Shown here: one piece after another, positions 7,373 to 14,742 of the stretch
How the letters are laid out: each line of letters opens with the position of its first letter
Position numbering within the stretch: the first letter of the stretch is position 1
Source: DATKMP01 sp035541775
GTDB lineage: Bacteria > Bacteroidota > Ignavibacteria > UBA10030
Length of the DNA stretch: 29,827 nucleotides
Direction of reading: 5' to 3'
Assembly (NCBI GenBank): GCA_035541775.1
Contig: DATKMP010000240.1
Location: forward strand, 1 to 29,827
Translations under genes and position numbers: made by a program
Notes under the pieces: generated by a model
Told to the model about the DNA's origin: nothing
What the model saw: the letters and a program-made list of their open reading frames with translations, nothing else
Database searches by the model: none

Positions 7373-8515
7373 CTAGTGCGTCAATTTATGAATTTCAATA
7401 TCGGAGTTGACGGTGTTGAGTTCGATCAATTCGCCGCCGCCGTTCAATTTATAGACAGCATGAATTTCTCCGTCATCCGTATCCGTTTCATACGAATCTT
7501 TTGGAAATTCTGAGCGCACCACGTACTGGCTTTTATGAAATCCCCATCCATTTAACCGGATCGTTGCATCAATGGTCGCTTTGACATTCGGCGAAATATA
7601 CAATCGAATGTTGCCGCCGGAACTGGAAAGCTGGCTGCCGCCTTTACCCGAAGGAATCAATTCTGCGCTCACTTCTCCGCCGGAAGTTCTCGCATCAACC
7701 GAACCCGTAATGTCTTCCAAATGCACATCGCCGCCGGAAGTATGGGCTTTAACTTTTCCACTAGCGCCTCTTAATTCAATATCGCCGCCTGCGGTACCGA
7801 GCGTTGCGTTGCCGCTCACTTTTCCGACAATCACATTTCCGCCGGACGTGGACACCGCCGCTTCGCCGCCCACATCGCCGATCTCAATATCGCCGCCCGC
7901 AGTTTTTGCATTTAATGATTTTTGTACGGTCGTAACACGAATATTGCCTCCCGATGTATACACAGATAATTGTCCGCTCACTTTTCCGACTTCAATATCG
8001 CCGCCGGAAGTTTTCAACGTACCATCTCCTTGAATAGCGCCCGTAGTAATATTTCCGCCAGACGTGGTTACCTCCACAGGGCCGCCAGAAACATCGCCAA
8101 GTTTAATATCACCGCCCGAGGTCGATCCGTCAATTTTGCCATTGAACGTTCCGCTCACAATCACATTGCCACCAGACGTGCTGAGGTCCAATATAAATTG
8201 CTGCGGCACATACGCGTCGAATACCACATTCTCTCCCCATTGATTATTCCAGCGTGAACGATACGTAACGCGAATCGTATTGCCTGTTTGCGTCATTTTC
8301 ACGCGGTCCAATTCTTCGTCTTCCAATCCTTCCACGGAAACAGCAACTTCGTTCTTGTCCCATGGTTTGATGTGAAGATCGCCGACGCTGGTAGAAATTT
8401 CCAGCGTTCCGCCTTTACCGACACTAAACGATTTAGAGCGATTGGTCTGCGCCAAAAGGCCAATGACACATCCGCTGAAAAAGATAAGGGTAAAAATTCG
8501 AATCACATGTTTCAT
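7373..8515 (-). CDS. Secreted DUF4097 beta-repeat protein (putative adhesin family)
   Basis: A 380-residue exported protein. A signal peptide occupies about residues 1-22 (basic start, then IFTLIFFSGCVIGLLAQ). FSGC slightly resembles a lipobox but lacks the usual leucine, so ordinary cleavage seems more likely. Residues 113-300 carry eleven repeats of the form T-S/A-G-G-N/D-I/V with a period of 18-19 residues, predicting a beta-helix-like stack typical of the DUF4097 family. The C-terminal 70 residues are non-repetitive. The start codon overlaps the stop of the anti-sigma gene as ATGA, so expression is coupled to the sigma/anti-sigma pair. This pairing with ECF sigma operons is common for the family, whose molecular function remains unknown. 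Confidence 0.9.
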   Translation of the reverse strand: MKHVIRIFTLIFFSGCVIGLLAQTNRSKSFSVGKGGTLEISTSVGDLHIKPWDKNEVAVSVEGLEDEELDRVKMTQTGNTIRVTYRSRWNNQWGENVVFDAYVPQQFILDLSTSGGNVIVSGTFNGKIDGSTSGGDIKLGDVSGGPVEVTTSGGNITTGAIQGDGTLKTSGGDIEVGKVSGQLSVYTSGGNIRVTTVQKSLNAKTAGGDIEIGDVGGEAAVSTSGGNVIVGKVSGNATLGTAGGDIELRGASGKVKAHTSGGDVHLEDITGSVDARTSGGEVSAELIPSGKGGSQLSSSGGNIRLYISPNVKATIDATIRLNGWGFHKSQYVVRSEFPKDSYETDTDDGEIHAVYKLNGGGELIELNTVNSDIEIHKLTH

Positions 8516-9504
8516 TGCTGCATCTCCTGCAACGCTGCCGTTGCTTTTATTTTTACATATTGATTTCCTTCCGACTGAACTTTGTGCTGCAAAAATTGTT
8601 GAAGTTCATTACTGATCGGATAGTGTTCAAATTTCGAAACATCTAATAAATTGATAGCGTTAATGACTAATCCGGTATTTTTTTCATTCGCCAGCACATA
8701 TAAAAATGCACGCGTCACCGCAGTATCCGGCAAATAGTTGCTCAGCACTTCCAACGCTTGTTTGCGCACGCCGGGATTCGGATCATGCTTCAAAATGGCA
8801 ATGAGCGCGGCTTTGACTTCCGCATTCATCAGATTCGGCTTTTGTTCTGTCCGGCTCCCGATCATATCGACGGTCCGCAGCCGCATGCCGGGATTTTGTT
8901 CGTTCAGCAATGCACGCGCTAATATTTTTTGCACATGCTCATCATTGATGTTGCCATGCACATGCATCGGCGAAATGGCATCGAAGGTGAAATCGACATT
9001 GCCGGATTGTTCGTCGCGTTCATCGAATTTTACATTTGCGATTTGAATTTCACCGGAGGAATATGATGCCTGCACCATCGATGCCGGTTGAATGGAAAAT
9101 GTTTTCTCTGCCGGCGATCTGAACATGACATATCCCGCAACCATGCTGGCTGCAAGAATCGCAACACTGCCGAGCGCGAAACGAACCGGAACTGGAAATA
9201 TTTTTTTTATTCCCGCAAACACTTTCCGAATCCACGAAGGATGTTCGATAAATTCATGAAGCCGAATGCGAAACGAACGCCGGGCATTTGCCAATTCATG
9301 TTCCGAAATCATTTGAGGTTCGTACTGTTCCACGATCGCATGGAATTTTTGTAGGCGATTCAATTCTTCGCGGCATTCCGGGCAGCCGTCAAGATGATCG
9401 TTCAAGAGCGATCGTTCATGCTCGTTAAGTTCTTGATACAGCGAAAGCTGGAGCCATTCTTTATAGCGTTGATGTTTCATATTCGTTTCATTCCTTCCCC
9501 TCAT
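8512..9504 (-). CDS. Zinc-binding anti-sigma factor with HEAT-like repeats
   Basis: A 330-residue single-pass membrane anti-sigma factor. The N-terminal cytoplasmic zinc-binding domain carries H37-x3-C41-x2-C44 (HLDGCPEC), the ZAS motif that clamps ECF sigma factors. A transmembrane helix follows at about 107-128 (VRFALGSVAILAASMVAGYV). The extracytoplasmic part contains a beta-rich stretch and then, from about 190 to 325, alpha-helical HEAT-like repeats (AALIAILKHDPNPGVRKQALEVL and neighbours; one continuous region). HEAT repeats on the outer side of an anti-sigma factor are uncommon and could bind a signal or protein. The start overlaps the sigma stop as ATGA; a second in-frame ATG at 9480 is also possible. 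Confidence 0.88.
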   Translation of the reverse strand: MRGRNETNMKHQRYKEWLQLSLYQELNEHERSLLNDHLDGCPECREELNRLQKFHAIVEQYEPQMISEHELANARRSFRIRLHEFIEHPSWIRKVFAGIKKIFPVPVRFALGSVAILAASMVAGYVMFRSPAEKTFSIQPASMVQASYSSGEIQIANVKFDERDEQSGNVDFTFDAISPMHVHGNINDEHVQKILARALLNEQNPGMRLRTVDMIGSRTEQKPNLMNAEVKAALIAILKHDPNPGVRKQALEVLSNYLPDTAVTRAFLYVLANEKNTGLVINAINLLDVSKFEHYPISNELQQFLQHKVQSEGNQYVKIKATAALQEMQQ

Positions 9505-10106
9505 ACCAAATCTTTTAGTTGTCCGCGCATACGCGCAGTCGCTTCAAATAAATATTTTTTGACCGTGCCTTCCGTACAGTTCAGCATCGCGGCAATTTCT
9601 TTCAGCTTATATCCTTCATAATGTTTCAGCGTAAAAACCATGCGTTGCTTGGGCGAAAGTTTGTTCATCGCTTGCTGCACACGTTCTGAAATTTCTTCGT
9701 TGTGTGTGTGCCGGTCTGTCAATTCATCGCCGGCAATCGAATCTTTCAATGCGTACGGCTGTCCCTCTTCATCTTGAGAAAGCTCATCAAGGGATGTATG
9801 CGCAAGGCGTTTTCCGTTCGAGCGATGGCTTAAACAAACATTCGTGGTTATGCGATAGAGCCATGTGGAAAATTCGCTGCGCAATTCAAATTTCGACAAT
9901 CCCTTATACACGCGCAGAAACACTTCCTGATAAATATCTTTCGCATCATCCGCACTGCGCACATAACCCGCAGCGATGGTGAATACACGTTTGTCATAAC
10001 GCTGCACCAATTCTTCAAACGCATTCATGTTGCCCCGCTGGGCTTGCACAATCAATTCAGTGTCTGCAGGCATTCTTGATTCCGAATGTTGTTGTTCATC
10101 AGTCAT
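9501..10106 (-). CDS. ECF-type RNA polymerase sigma factor (RpoE-like)
   Basis: A 201-residue sigma factor of the extracytoplasmic-function group. Region 2 contains FEELVQRYDKRVFTIAAGYV and DAKDIYQEVFLRVYKGL, which bind core polymerase and melt the -10 element. Region 4 contains LSPKQRMVFTLKHYEGYKLK and CTEGTVKKYLFEATARM, the helix-turn-helix for the -35 element. The ATG at 10106 is chosen because AAAGG lies 9 nt upstream and the protein then starts in typical fashion; the open frame upstream overlaps the peptidase gene. Its stop overlaps the anti-sigma start. I looked for an autoregulatory ECF promoter (GAAC with a -10 about 16 bp away) in the 65-bp leader and did not find one. Confidence 0.93.
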   Translation of the reverse strand: MTDEQQHSESRMPADTELIVQAQRGNMNAFEELVQRYDKRVFTIAAGYVRSADDAKDIYQEVFLRVYKGLSKFELRSEFSTWLYRITTNVCLSHRSNGKRLAHTSLDELSQDEEGQPYALKDSIAGDELTDRHTHNEEISERVQQAMNKLSPKQRMVFTLKHYEGYKLKEIAAMLNCTEGTVKKYLFEATARMRGQLKDLV

Positions 10107-10171
10107 AGTATTAGACCTTTGGTTCGGAAAAAGGTTGGTGACAGATCTTTCGTAAAATCTGCTGTCGTCGG

Positions 10172-12388
10172 TTAGCGCTGTGAAAATGCACTCCGCTCGA
10201 ACCATTCGTTCGTTTCGATGCGGAAGGGTTCGGTCGGAGCGACAGTTTTCGCCGCGGAAAATGTCCGCTGCGCTTGCTTCAATTCTTGTATATCAAAATA
10301 TGTTTTTCCTAACAATTGAAGCCGGAAATATTCGAGTGCGGGATGGGCAGTCCATGAAAATGATTCTAATAACTTTCCGGCCTCAGCATAACGCCGCTGT
10401 TTGAAATATTCTTGCGCTAAGAAATAACGGGCCAGCGGAGCATGCAATCGCGAAAGACGATTGATGCGTGCGGTATCCTCCATCGTAAGAAGCATCACCG
10501 TTCGCAGCGCATGTTCTTCGTCTGATGAGAGTGCTTCCAAACGCACCGAAGATACTTCGACATACCATTGGCCAAAACCAAGAGAAGCAACATACTGATA
10601 TTCCGATTTTGCTTTCGCTGTAGAATCCAGCGCCCAGTACGCATCACCCAATCGCATGTGCAACGGAAGCAACATCGGCGAAATGGATGAATCGGAAAGC
10701 TGCTCGCGGCAAAATGCGGCTGTCTCCGAATATTGTTGGAGTTCACACAGCGCCGACGATTTTTGGAAAATTGCTTCCGCAGTTTTGGAAAGTCGAAGCG
10801 ACCGTTCAGCCGAGGCAAGTGCTTTTTGATATTCATGCTGCGCCAGCAACGATTTCGTTTCATCGTTTTGATTGGCAATGACGCGGGCACAATCTTTTTG
10901 GAAAATCGAAGAACGTTTGAAATAAAATGCAGCTTTAACGCTGTCGTTTTTTGTCAGCGTTTGCTGCTGAATTTTCTTCTGCCACTCAGCCACGAGCAAT
11001 GAAATATCGTGTTGATATATTTTGGAAACATTTCCACCCGCATACACTTTGGCAAATGTATCGATGCCGTACGTATCGACGAGATATTTGCAGAACGATC
11101 CTGCGACAGCATAACTGACGCCGGAATACGATTGAAAAAATTCCGTGTTTGAAAACATACTTTCGGGTGAAATGTGAATACCCGATGCCTGAATCAACGC
11201 AACAGCATGATCCAGCGGTTCGCCGAACCATACATCATCGCCTAAGGCAACGGCAATTCCCTCGACCAGATTCGAGTTCATCGGGACGTGCAAAAGCGAT
11301 GTGTTCCATTCCGCTGCAAGTGCGTGCGTCATTTCGTGTTTCAATCCGACACGAACATCTGCCGCATTAATATGAATTTGATGAAGCCAAGGTTTGGTGA
11401 TATCCGTTTGCACCGTACCCATCAGTTTTCCTTTTTGCGCCGGCGATTCGTAAATAAACGATGTCAGCCGCCACGACGGCGCTACATGCATCTGCGCACA
11501 CAACTGCTGGTAATAAAATTCATGCAATTCTGCCAATCGTTCAACAGCATCTGCTTTGTATATATTGGATGGATAAATGATATCGACATGCGGCGTGCGA
11601 TGAAAGCCGCCAAGTTTTTGTTCGATCGATGATTCGGATGAAGAAAATCCAAGTCGATCGCTGAACACAAACATCATGACCAGAAACGGAACGATCAACG
11701 CTATCAATATCGATTCAGCAATAGTATTTTGTTGAAGTTCGGAAACTTTTCGATTTTTTTTCGTGCTCCAGATCCAGACACTGATGGAAAAGAACGCGAG
11801 TGCCGCCATAAGCGTGGTTGCACGATACAACCATAATGTCCGGCTGAGATGCATGGTTTCGTCATAACTGAACCCCGGAAAAAATCCGGCGATAGGGTTG
11901 TACACAAAATTTTGCGGAGAACTATAGACGACGAATGGAATATGCAGCAATATTAAAAGGTACAAAAAGGTGAATCCCGATTTCTTCCACCGTTCAAGAG
12001 CAACGGCGACTAACGCTGCCAATGATTCTGAGAATAAAACTGTCGGTATTGCCAACAATGCATAAAACAATATTCCATCCCCAAAGGAACAATTTTTTAC
12101 GATGAGGGCATTCGCAGCAATAATCAAAACCGGAAACAGGAGCAACGCCAATACCGCAATCGAGGTATGAAGAATAAATCGCCACACATCGTTTTTTTTC
12201 TGTATCGATTGCCGGCGCCATAATGCGAGCATCAATAGCCCGGAAATATATCCGGCTGATAAAGCGATGACAAATGAAAATTCGAATCCGAGATAATTGA
12301 ACAACGGAATGCGTGTGAGGATTATTGAAAGAAGAACAAGGACAACGACCGAAAAATAAAATGCGCGCGTACAAATCAAGTTCATCAT
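10172..12388 (-). CDS. Polytopic membrane protein with gluzincin (peptidase MA-like) domain and TPR-like C-terminus
   Basis: A 738-residue protein. About seven transmembrane helices fill residues 8-245. A soluble domain then carries the zinc-protease signature HEMTH (H351, H355) with a downstream glutamate in LVEGIAVAL (E376), the gluzincin arrangement seen in peptidase MA-like proteins. The last 250 residues are helical TPR-like units (YQKALASAERSLRLSKTAEAI, YAEAGKLLESFS). The peptidase domain follows directly after a membrane helix; which side it faces is uncertain. The open frame reaches back to 12760, but that part is antisense-quality sequence overlapping murA; the tandem ATG at 12388, after murA ends, is the likely start. 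It lies between murA and the ECF sigma gene on one strand. Whether it acts on the anti-sigma factor is speculation. Confidence 0.82.
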   Translation of the reverse strand: MMNLICTRAFYFSVVVLVLLSIILTRIPLFNYLGFEFSFVIALSAGYISGLLMLALWRRQSIQKKNDVWRFILHTSIAVLALLLFPVLIIAANALIVKNCSFGDGILFYALLAIPTVLFSESLAALVAVALERWKKSGFTFLYLLILLHIPFVVYSSPQNFVYNPIAGFFPGFSYDETMHLSRTLWLYRATTLMAALAFFSISVWIWSTKKNRKVSELQQNTIAESILIALIVPFLVMMFVFSDRLGFSSSESSIEQKLGGFHRTPHVDIIYPSNIYKADAVERLAELHEFYYQQLCAQMHVAPSWRLTSFIYESPAQKGKLMGTVQTDITKPWLHQIHINAADVRVGLKHEMTHALAAEWNTSLLHVPMNSNLVEGIAVALGDDVWFGEPLDHAVALIQASGIHISPESMFSNTEFFQSYSGVSYAVAGSFCKYLVDTYGIDTFAKVYAGGNVSKIYQHDISLLVAEWQKKIQQQTLTKNDSVKAAFYFKRSSIFQKDCARVIANQNDETKSLLAQHEYQKALASAERSLRLSKTAEAIFQKSSALCELQQYSETAAFCREQLSDSSISPMLLPLHMRLGDAYWALDSTAKAKSEYQYVASLGFGQWYVEVSSVRLEALSSDEEHALRTVMLLTMEDTARINRLSRLHAPLARYFLAQEYFKQRRYAEAGKLLESFSWTAHPALEYFRLQLLGKTYFDIQELKQAQRTFSAAKTVAPTEPFRIETNEWFERSAFSQR

Positions 12389-12420
12389 CGATATGTTTGG
12401 TTCTTTAGAAATTCGATTTT

Positions 12421-13692
12421 TCAAAATTCTTCGCCCGCTTCGCGGCGAATCTCGGCGCCGAGCGCTTGAAATTTTTTCTCCACGGATTCGTACCCGCGGT
12501 CGATGTGATATACGCGCAGGACTTCCGTTGTTCCTTCGGCAACAAGTCCGGCAAGGATCAGCGATGCGCTGGCACGTAAATCGGTGGACATCACTTTTGC
12601 GCCGACAAGTTTTTTCACACCGACAATCGTGGCAATGTTTTCTTTCATCGTAATGTTGGCGCCAAGGCGCATCAACTCCGGCACATGCGTAAAGCGGTCG
12701 AAGTACACCGTATCGGTAACCACGCTCGTGCCGTTGGCAAGCGCCATCAACGAAATCCACTGCGCCTGCATATCGGTCGGAAATCCCGGATAGATCGCCG
12801 TCGTGACATTGACCGGCAGAATTTTTTCCGGCGGTGTCAATTCAATCCAATTGTTGCCGGTCGAAATTTTTGCGCCGACATCTTCTAATTTTACCAGAAG
12901 CGCGCCGATATGGCATGGTTCGCAATGTTCAATGCGAAGTTTGGATTTTTTCTTTCCCGCGATCGTGGCAGCAATTAGAAATGTTCCGGCTTCGATGCGG
13001 TCTGGTATCGTCGATATATCTGCGGGATGCAATTCATCGACGCCTTCAATTTCCAAGCGTCCCCTTCCGACGCCATGAATTTTCGCCCCCATCTTCACCA
13101 ACAATTCGGAAAGCTGAACGATCTCCGGTTCTTGCGCTGCGTTTTCGATGAGCGTGGTTCCCTTCGCCAGTACTGCCGCCATCAACACATTGCCGGTAGC
13201 GCCGACGCTGGAAACATCGAACAAAATTCGCGAGCCGTGCAACCGTTTGGCTTTCGCCAAAATATAACCCGCTTCCAATTCGATTTCGGCGCCGAGTTTT
13301 TTCATGCTGTCGATATGCAAATTCACCGGGCGCGGCCCCCACGCACAGCCGCCGGGAAGAGAAACTTTTGCTCGACCGAAACGTGTCAACAACGGCCCAA
13401 GCACATAAATCGAGGCGCGCATTTTTTTGACATGTTCGTACGGCGCTTCATAACTTGTGACAGACGACGAATCGATCGTCAGCGTTTGTTCGACAAGCGA
13501 CGTGTTCAATCCCATCGTTTCCAGCAACCGGCTCATCGTCGTTACATCCCTCAAATCCGGAGTGTTGTGCACATGATAGATGCCGCCTGCAAGCAGCGTT
13601 GCCGGCATCAACGCAAGCGAAGCATTTTTTGCGCCGCTGATACGAACCGTTCCGCTTAGCGGCCTTCCGCCCTTGATGATAAATTTATCCAC
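12421..13692 (-). CDS. murA: UDP-N-acetylglucosamine 1-carboxyvinyltransferase
   Basis: A 423-residue enzyme that transfers enolpyruvate from phosphoenolpyruvate to UDP-GlcNAc, the first committed step of peptidoglycan synthesis in the cytoplasm. Full family length is present. The N-terminus IIKGGRPLSGTVRISGAKNA contains the conserved K22 of AKNA. The loop SLPGGCAWGPRPVNLH supplies the catalytic cysteine C116, which is the residue attacked by fosfomycin in other MurA enzymes. The internal two-fold repeat ends in LRVYHIDRGYESVEKKFQAL. The start is a GTG at 13692, with GGAG 6 nt upstream. It heads the long minus-strand run that continues 32 bp later with the membrane peptidase. Confidence 0.97.
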   Translation of the reverse strand: MDKFIIKGGRPLSGTVRISGAKNASLALMPATLLAGGIYHVHNTPDLRDVTTMSRLLETMGLNTSLVEQTLTIDSSSVTSYEAPYEHVKKMRASIYVLGPLLTRFGRAKVSLPGGCAWGPRPVNLHIDSMKKLGAEIELEAGYILAKAKRLHGSRILFDVSSVGATGNVLMAAVLAKGTTLIENAAQEPEIVQLSELLVKMGAKIHGVGRGRLEIEGVDELHPADISTIPDRIEAGTFLIAATIAGKKKSKLRIEHCEPCHIGALLVKLEDVGAKISTGNNWIELTPPEKILPVNVTTAIYPGFPTDMQAQWISLMALANGTSVVTDTVYFDRFTHVPELMRLGANITMKENIATIVGVKKLVGAKVMSTDLRASASLILAGLVAEGTTEVLRVYHIDRGYESVEKKFQALGAEIRREAGEEF

Positions 13693-13733
13693 CTTGCACT
13701 CCAGAATATTTCACTTATTTTTAAAACTGCTAA

Positions 13734-13762
13734 AATATAGCCCATTATGCGCTCAAAGGCAA
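13734..13762 (-). promoter_or_regulatory. Sigma-70-like promoter of murA
   Basis: On the minus strand, TTGCCT (13762-13757) and TATATT (13739-13734) are 17 bp apart. The transcript would start near 13727, about 35 nt before the GTG of murA. Confidence 0.6.
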
Positions 13763-13798
13763 AGCGTTGCTGCTTGTGCTGTTCACGCTCTAATAAAT

Positions 13799-13827
13799 TT
13801 GACAGTCAACGAAATGAATTGTACTAT
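13799..13827 (+). promoter_or_regulatory. Strong promoter giving a near-leaderless transcript
   Basis: TTGACA (13799-13804), a perfect -35 element, is followed after 17 bp by TACTAT (13822-13827). The ATG of the receiver/HisKA gene begins at 13833, about where transcription would start, and no Shine-Dalgarno sequence fits between. A leaderless message is therefore likely. An alternative -10 (TATATT at 13825) would have an unfavourable 20-bp spacer. Confidence 0.65.
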
Positions 13828-13832
13828 ATTAC

Positions 13833-14546
13833 ATGGAACAAGGCAAAAATAAAAAACCGATTGTCGTTTTACTTATCGATGAAGATGATGAGTCTGCTCA
13901 ATTAGTTCAACAAGCGCTTACATCAAATTCAGAACATTCCTTCGAAGTGAAGTGGGAAAAATCTGCCGACCAAGCATTGATCGAGCTTTCATCCAATCCG
14001 AATATCGACATCATTTTAGACGATTTTCAATCTTCCGATGTTGAAAGTTGGGAATTTTGCCTCCAATTGAATCAATCCAACATTCAAAAGCCCCTCGTTC
14101 TTTTAACCGATACGAAAAATTTCCGCGCAACGGTGGAAGCCATGAAACTCGGCGTGGAGGATGTTTTGTTTAAGGGCGATTTATTTCATGCTCAACTTCC
14201 CAAAACGATCGTCAGCATTCTTGGGCGGGTGCAATTGCGTGTTCAAAAACAAGCCATCGACAAACGATTACTCTTGGCAGAAAATCAAGCACGCGCGATT
14301 CGAGAATTGGTTGTAACCGTTTGCCATGAATTCAACAATCCGCTTGCAGCGATCAAAATTAGTTTAGATTTATTAAAGCGGCAATTCACCACATCGCCCG
14401 AAGTAGAATTGCTGGAGGAATTTAATCGCCACTTCGGTGAAATCGACAAGGAAATTAAACAACTGCGCGATTTGAATTTTGAGCGGCCCGACATGCATGA
14501 AGCACCGCACCCGCTTGTTCCCGACTTAATGAAAAAATCGTCATAA
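13833..14546 (+). CDS. Receiver domain plus HisKA dimerisation domain, no ATPase domain
   Basis: A 237-residue cytoplasmic signalling protein. The N-terminal receiver domain has the acidic cluster IDEDDE (D16, D18, D19), a phospho-acceptor at D63 or D64 in IDIILDDFQSSD, and the conserved lysine K114 in VLFKGDL. A helical linker leads to a HisKA-like segment with VCHEFNNPLAAIKISLDLL, placing a phosphorylatable histidine at 165 in a normal H-box. The protein then ends within about 70 residues, so the HATPase_c domain of a kinase is absent. It could be a phosphotransfer protein, a dimerisation partner of another kinase, or a phosphatase-like regulator. There is no frameshifted ATPase remnant downstream, so the short form seems genuine. 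The ATG lies at the predicted transcription start. Confidence 0.85.
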   Translation: MEQGKNKKPIVVLLIDEDDESAQLVQQALTSNSEHSFEVKWEKSADQALIELSSNPNIDIILDDFQSSDVESWEFCLQLNQSNIQKPLVLLTDTKNFRATVEAMKLGVEDVLFKGDLFHAQLPKTIVSILGRVQLRVQKQAIDKRLLLAENQARAIRELVVTVCHEFNNPLAAIKISLDLLKRQFTTSPEVELLEEFNRHFGEIDKEIKQLRDLNFERPDMHEAPHPLVPDLMKKSS

Positions 14547-14554
14547 TCTGTGCC

Positions 14555-14583
14555 TTGCATGTCGATCCATTTTTCGCTATACT
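14555..14583 (+). promoter_or_regulatory. Sigma-70-like promoter in the 14547-14742 gap
   Basis: TTGCAT (14555-14560) and TATACT (14578-14583) are separated by 17 bp. The predicted start is near 14590, and the next landmark is the terminator at 14700-14735, so the promoter appears to serve a short transcript rather than the Nif3 gene alone. Confidence 0.6.
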
Positions 14584-14589
14584 AAGAGT

Positions 14590-14735
14590 GTTCATGGTTA
14601 AATAAGAAGTGTACGAGTTGTAACTTTGGAAGTAATGATTGCCAATAAAAAATTGATGTTCCGGAAACGTTGCACTCGACAAGATCAAAGAGTTTTTTGA
14701 AAGTGTCCCGCCCCAAAAAGCGGGACACTTTTTTT
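14590..14735 (+). ncRNA. Candidate small RNA or attenuated leader
   Basis: A promoter at 14555-14583 and an intrinsic terminator at 14700-14735 delimit a transcript of about 145 nt. It contains only a 21-codon frame (14635-14700) with poor initiation context and no recognisable product. I do not recognise the RNA as 6S, tmRNA, SRP RNA or a known riboswitch. As the terminator ends 8 bp before the Nif3 start codon, it could be a stand-alone small RNA or a leader controlling read-through into that gene. Confidence 0.45.
14700..14735 (+). terminator. Strong intrinsic terminator before the Nif3-like gene
   Basis: AAAGTGTCCCGC (14700-14711) pairs perfectly over 12 bp with GCGGGACACTTT (14720-14731) through an 8-nt loop. 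The T-run continues to 14735. Nif3 translation starts at 14743, so the gene needs read-through, or a start site I cannot see. Confidence 0.9.
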
Positions 14736-14742
14736 ATTTTAT

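Noticed and set aside
10107..10171. Autoregulatory ECF promoter ahead of the sigma gene.
   Set aside because: A GAAC-like motif is present, but no matching -10 occurs at the required distance before the start codon.
12389..12760. The N-terminal extension of the membrane peptidase frame.
   Set aside because: It lies opposite no gap but over murA on the same strand in another frame, reads as low-quality Cys/Arg-rich sequence, and the tandem ATG at 12388 precedes the first membrane helix.
14635..14700. A 21-codon frame inside the candidate small RNA.
   Set aside because: The GGAAG before it is too close to the ATG, and the peptide resembles no known leader or small protein.
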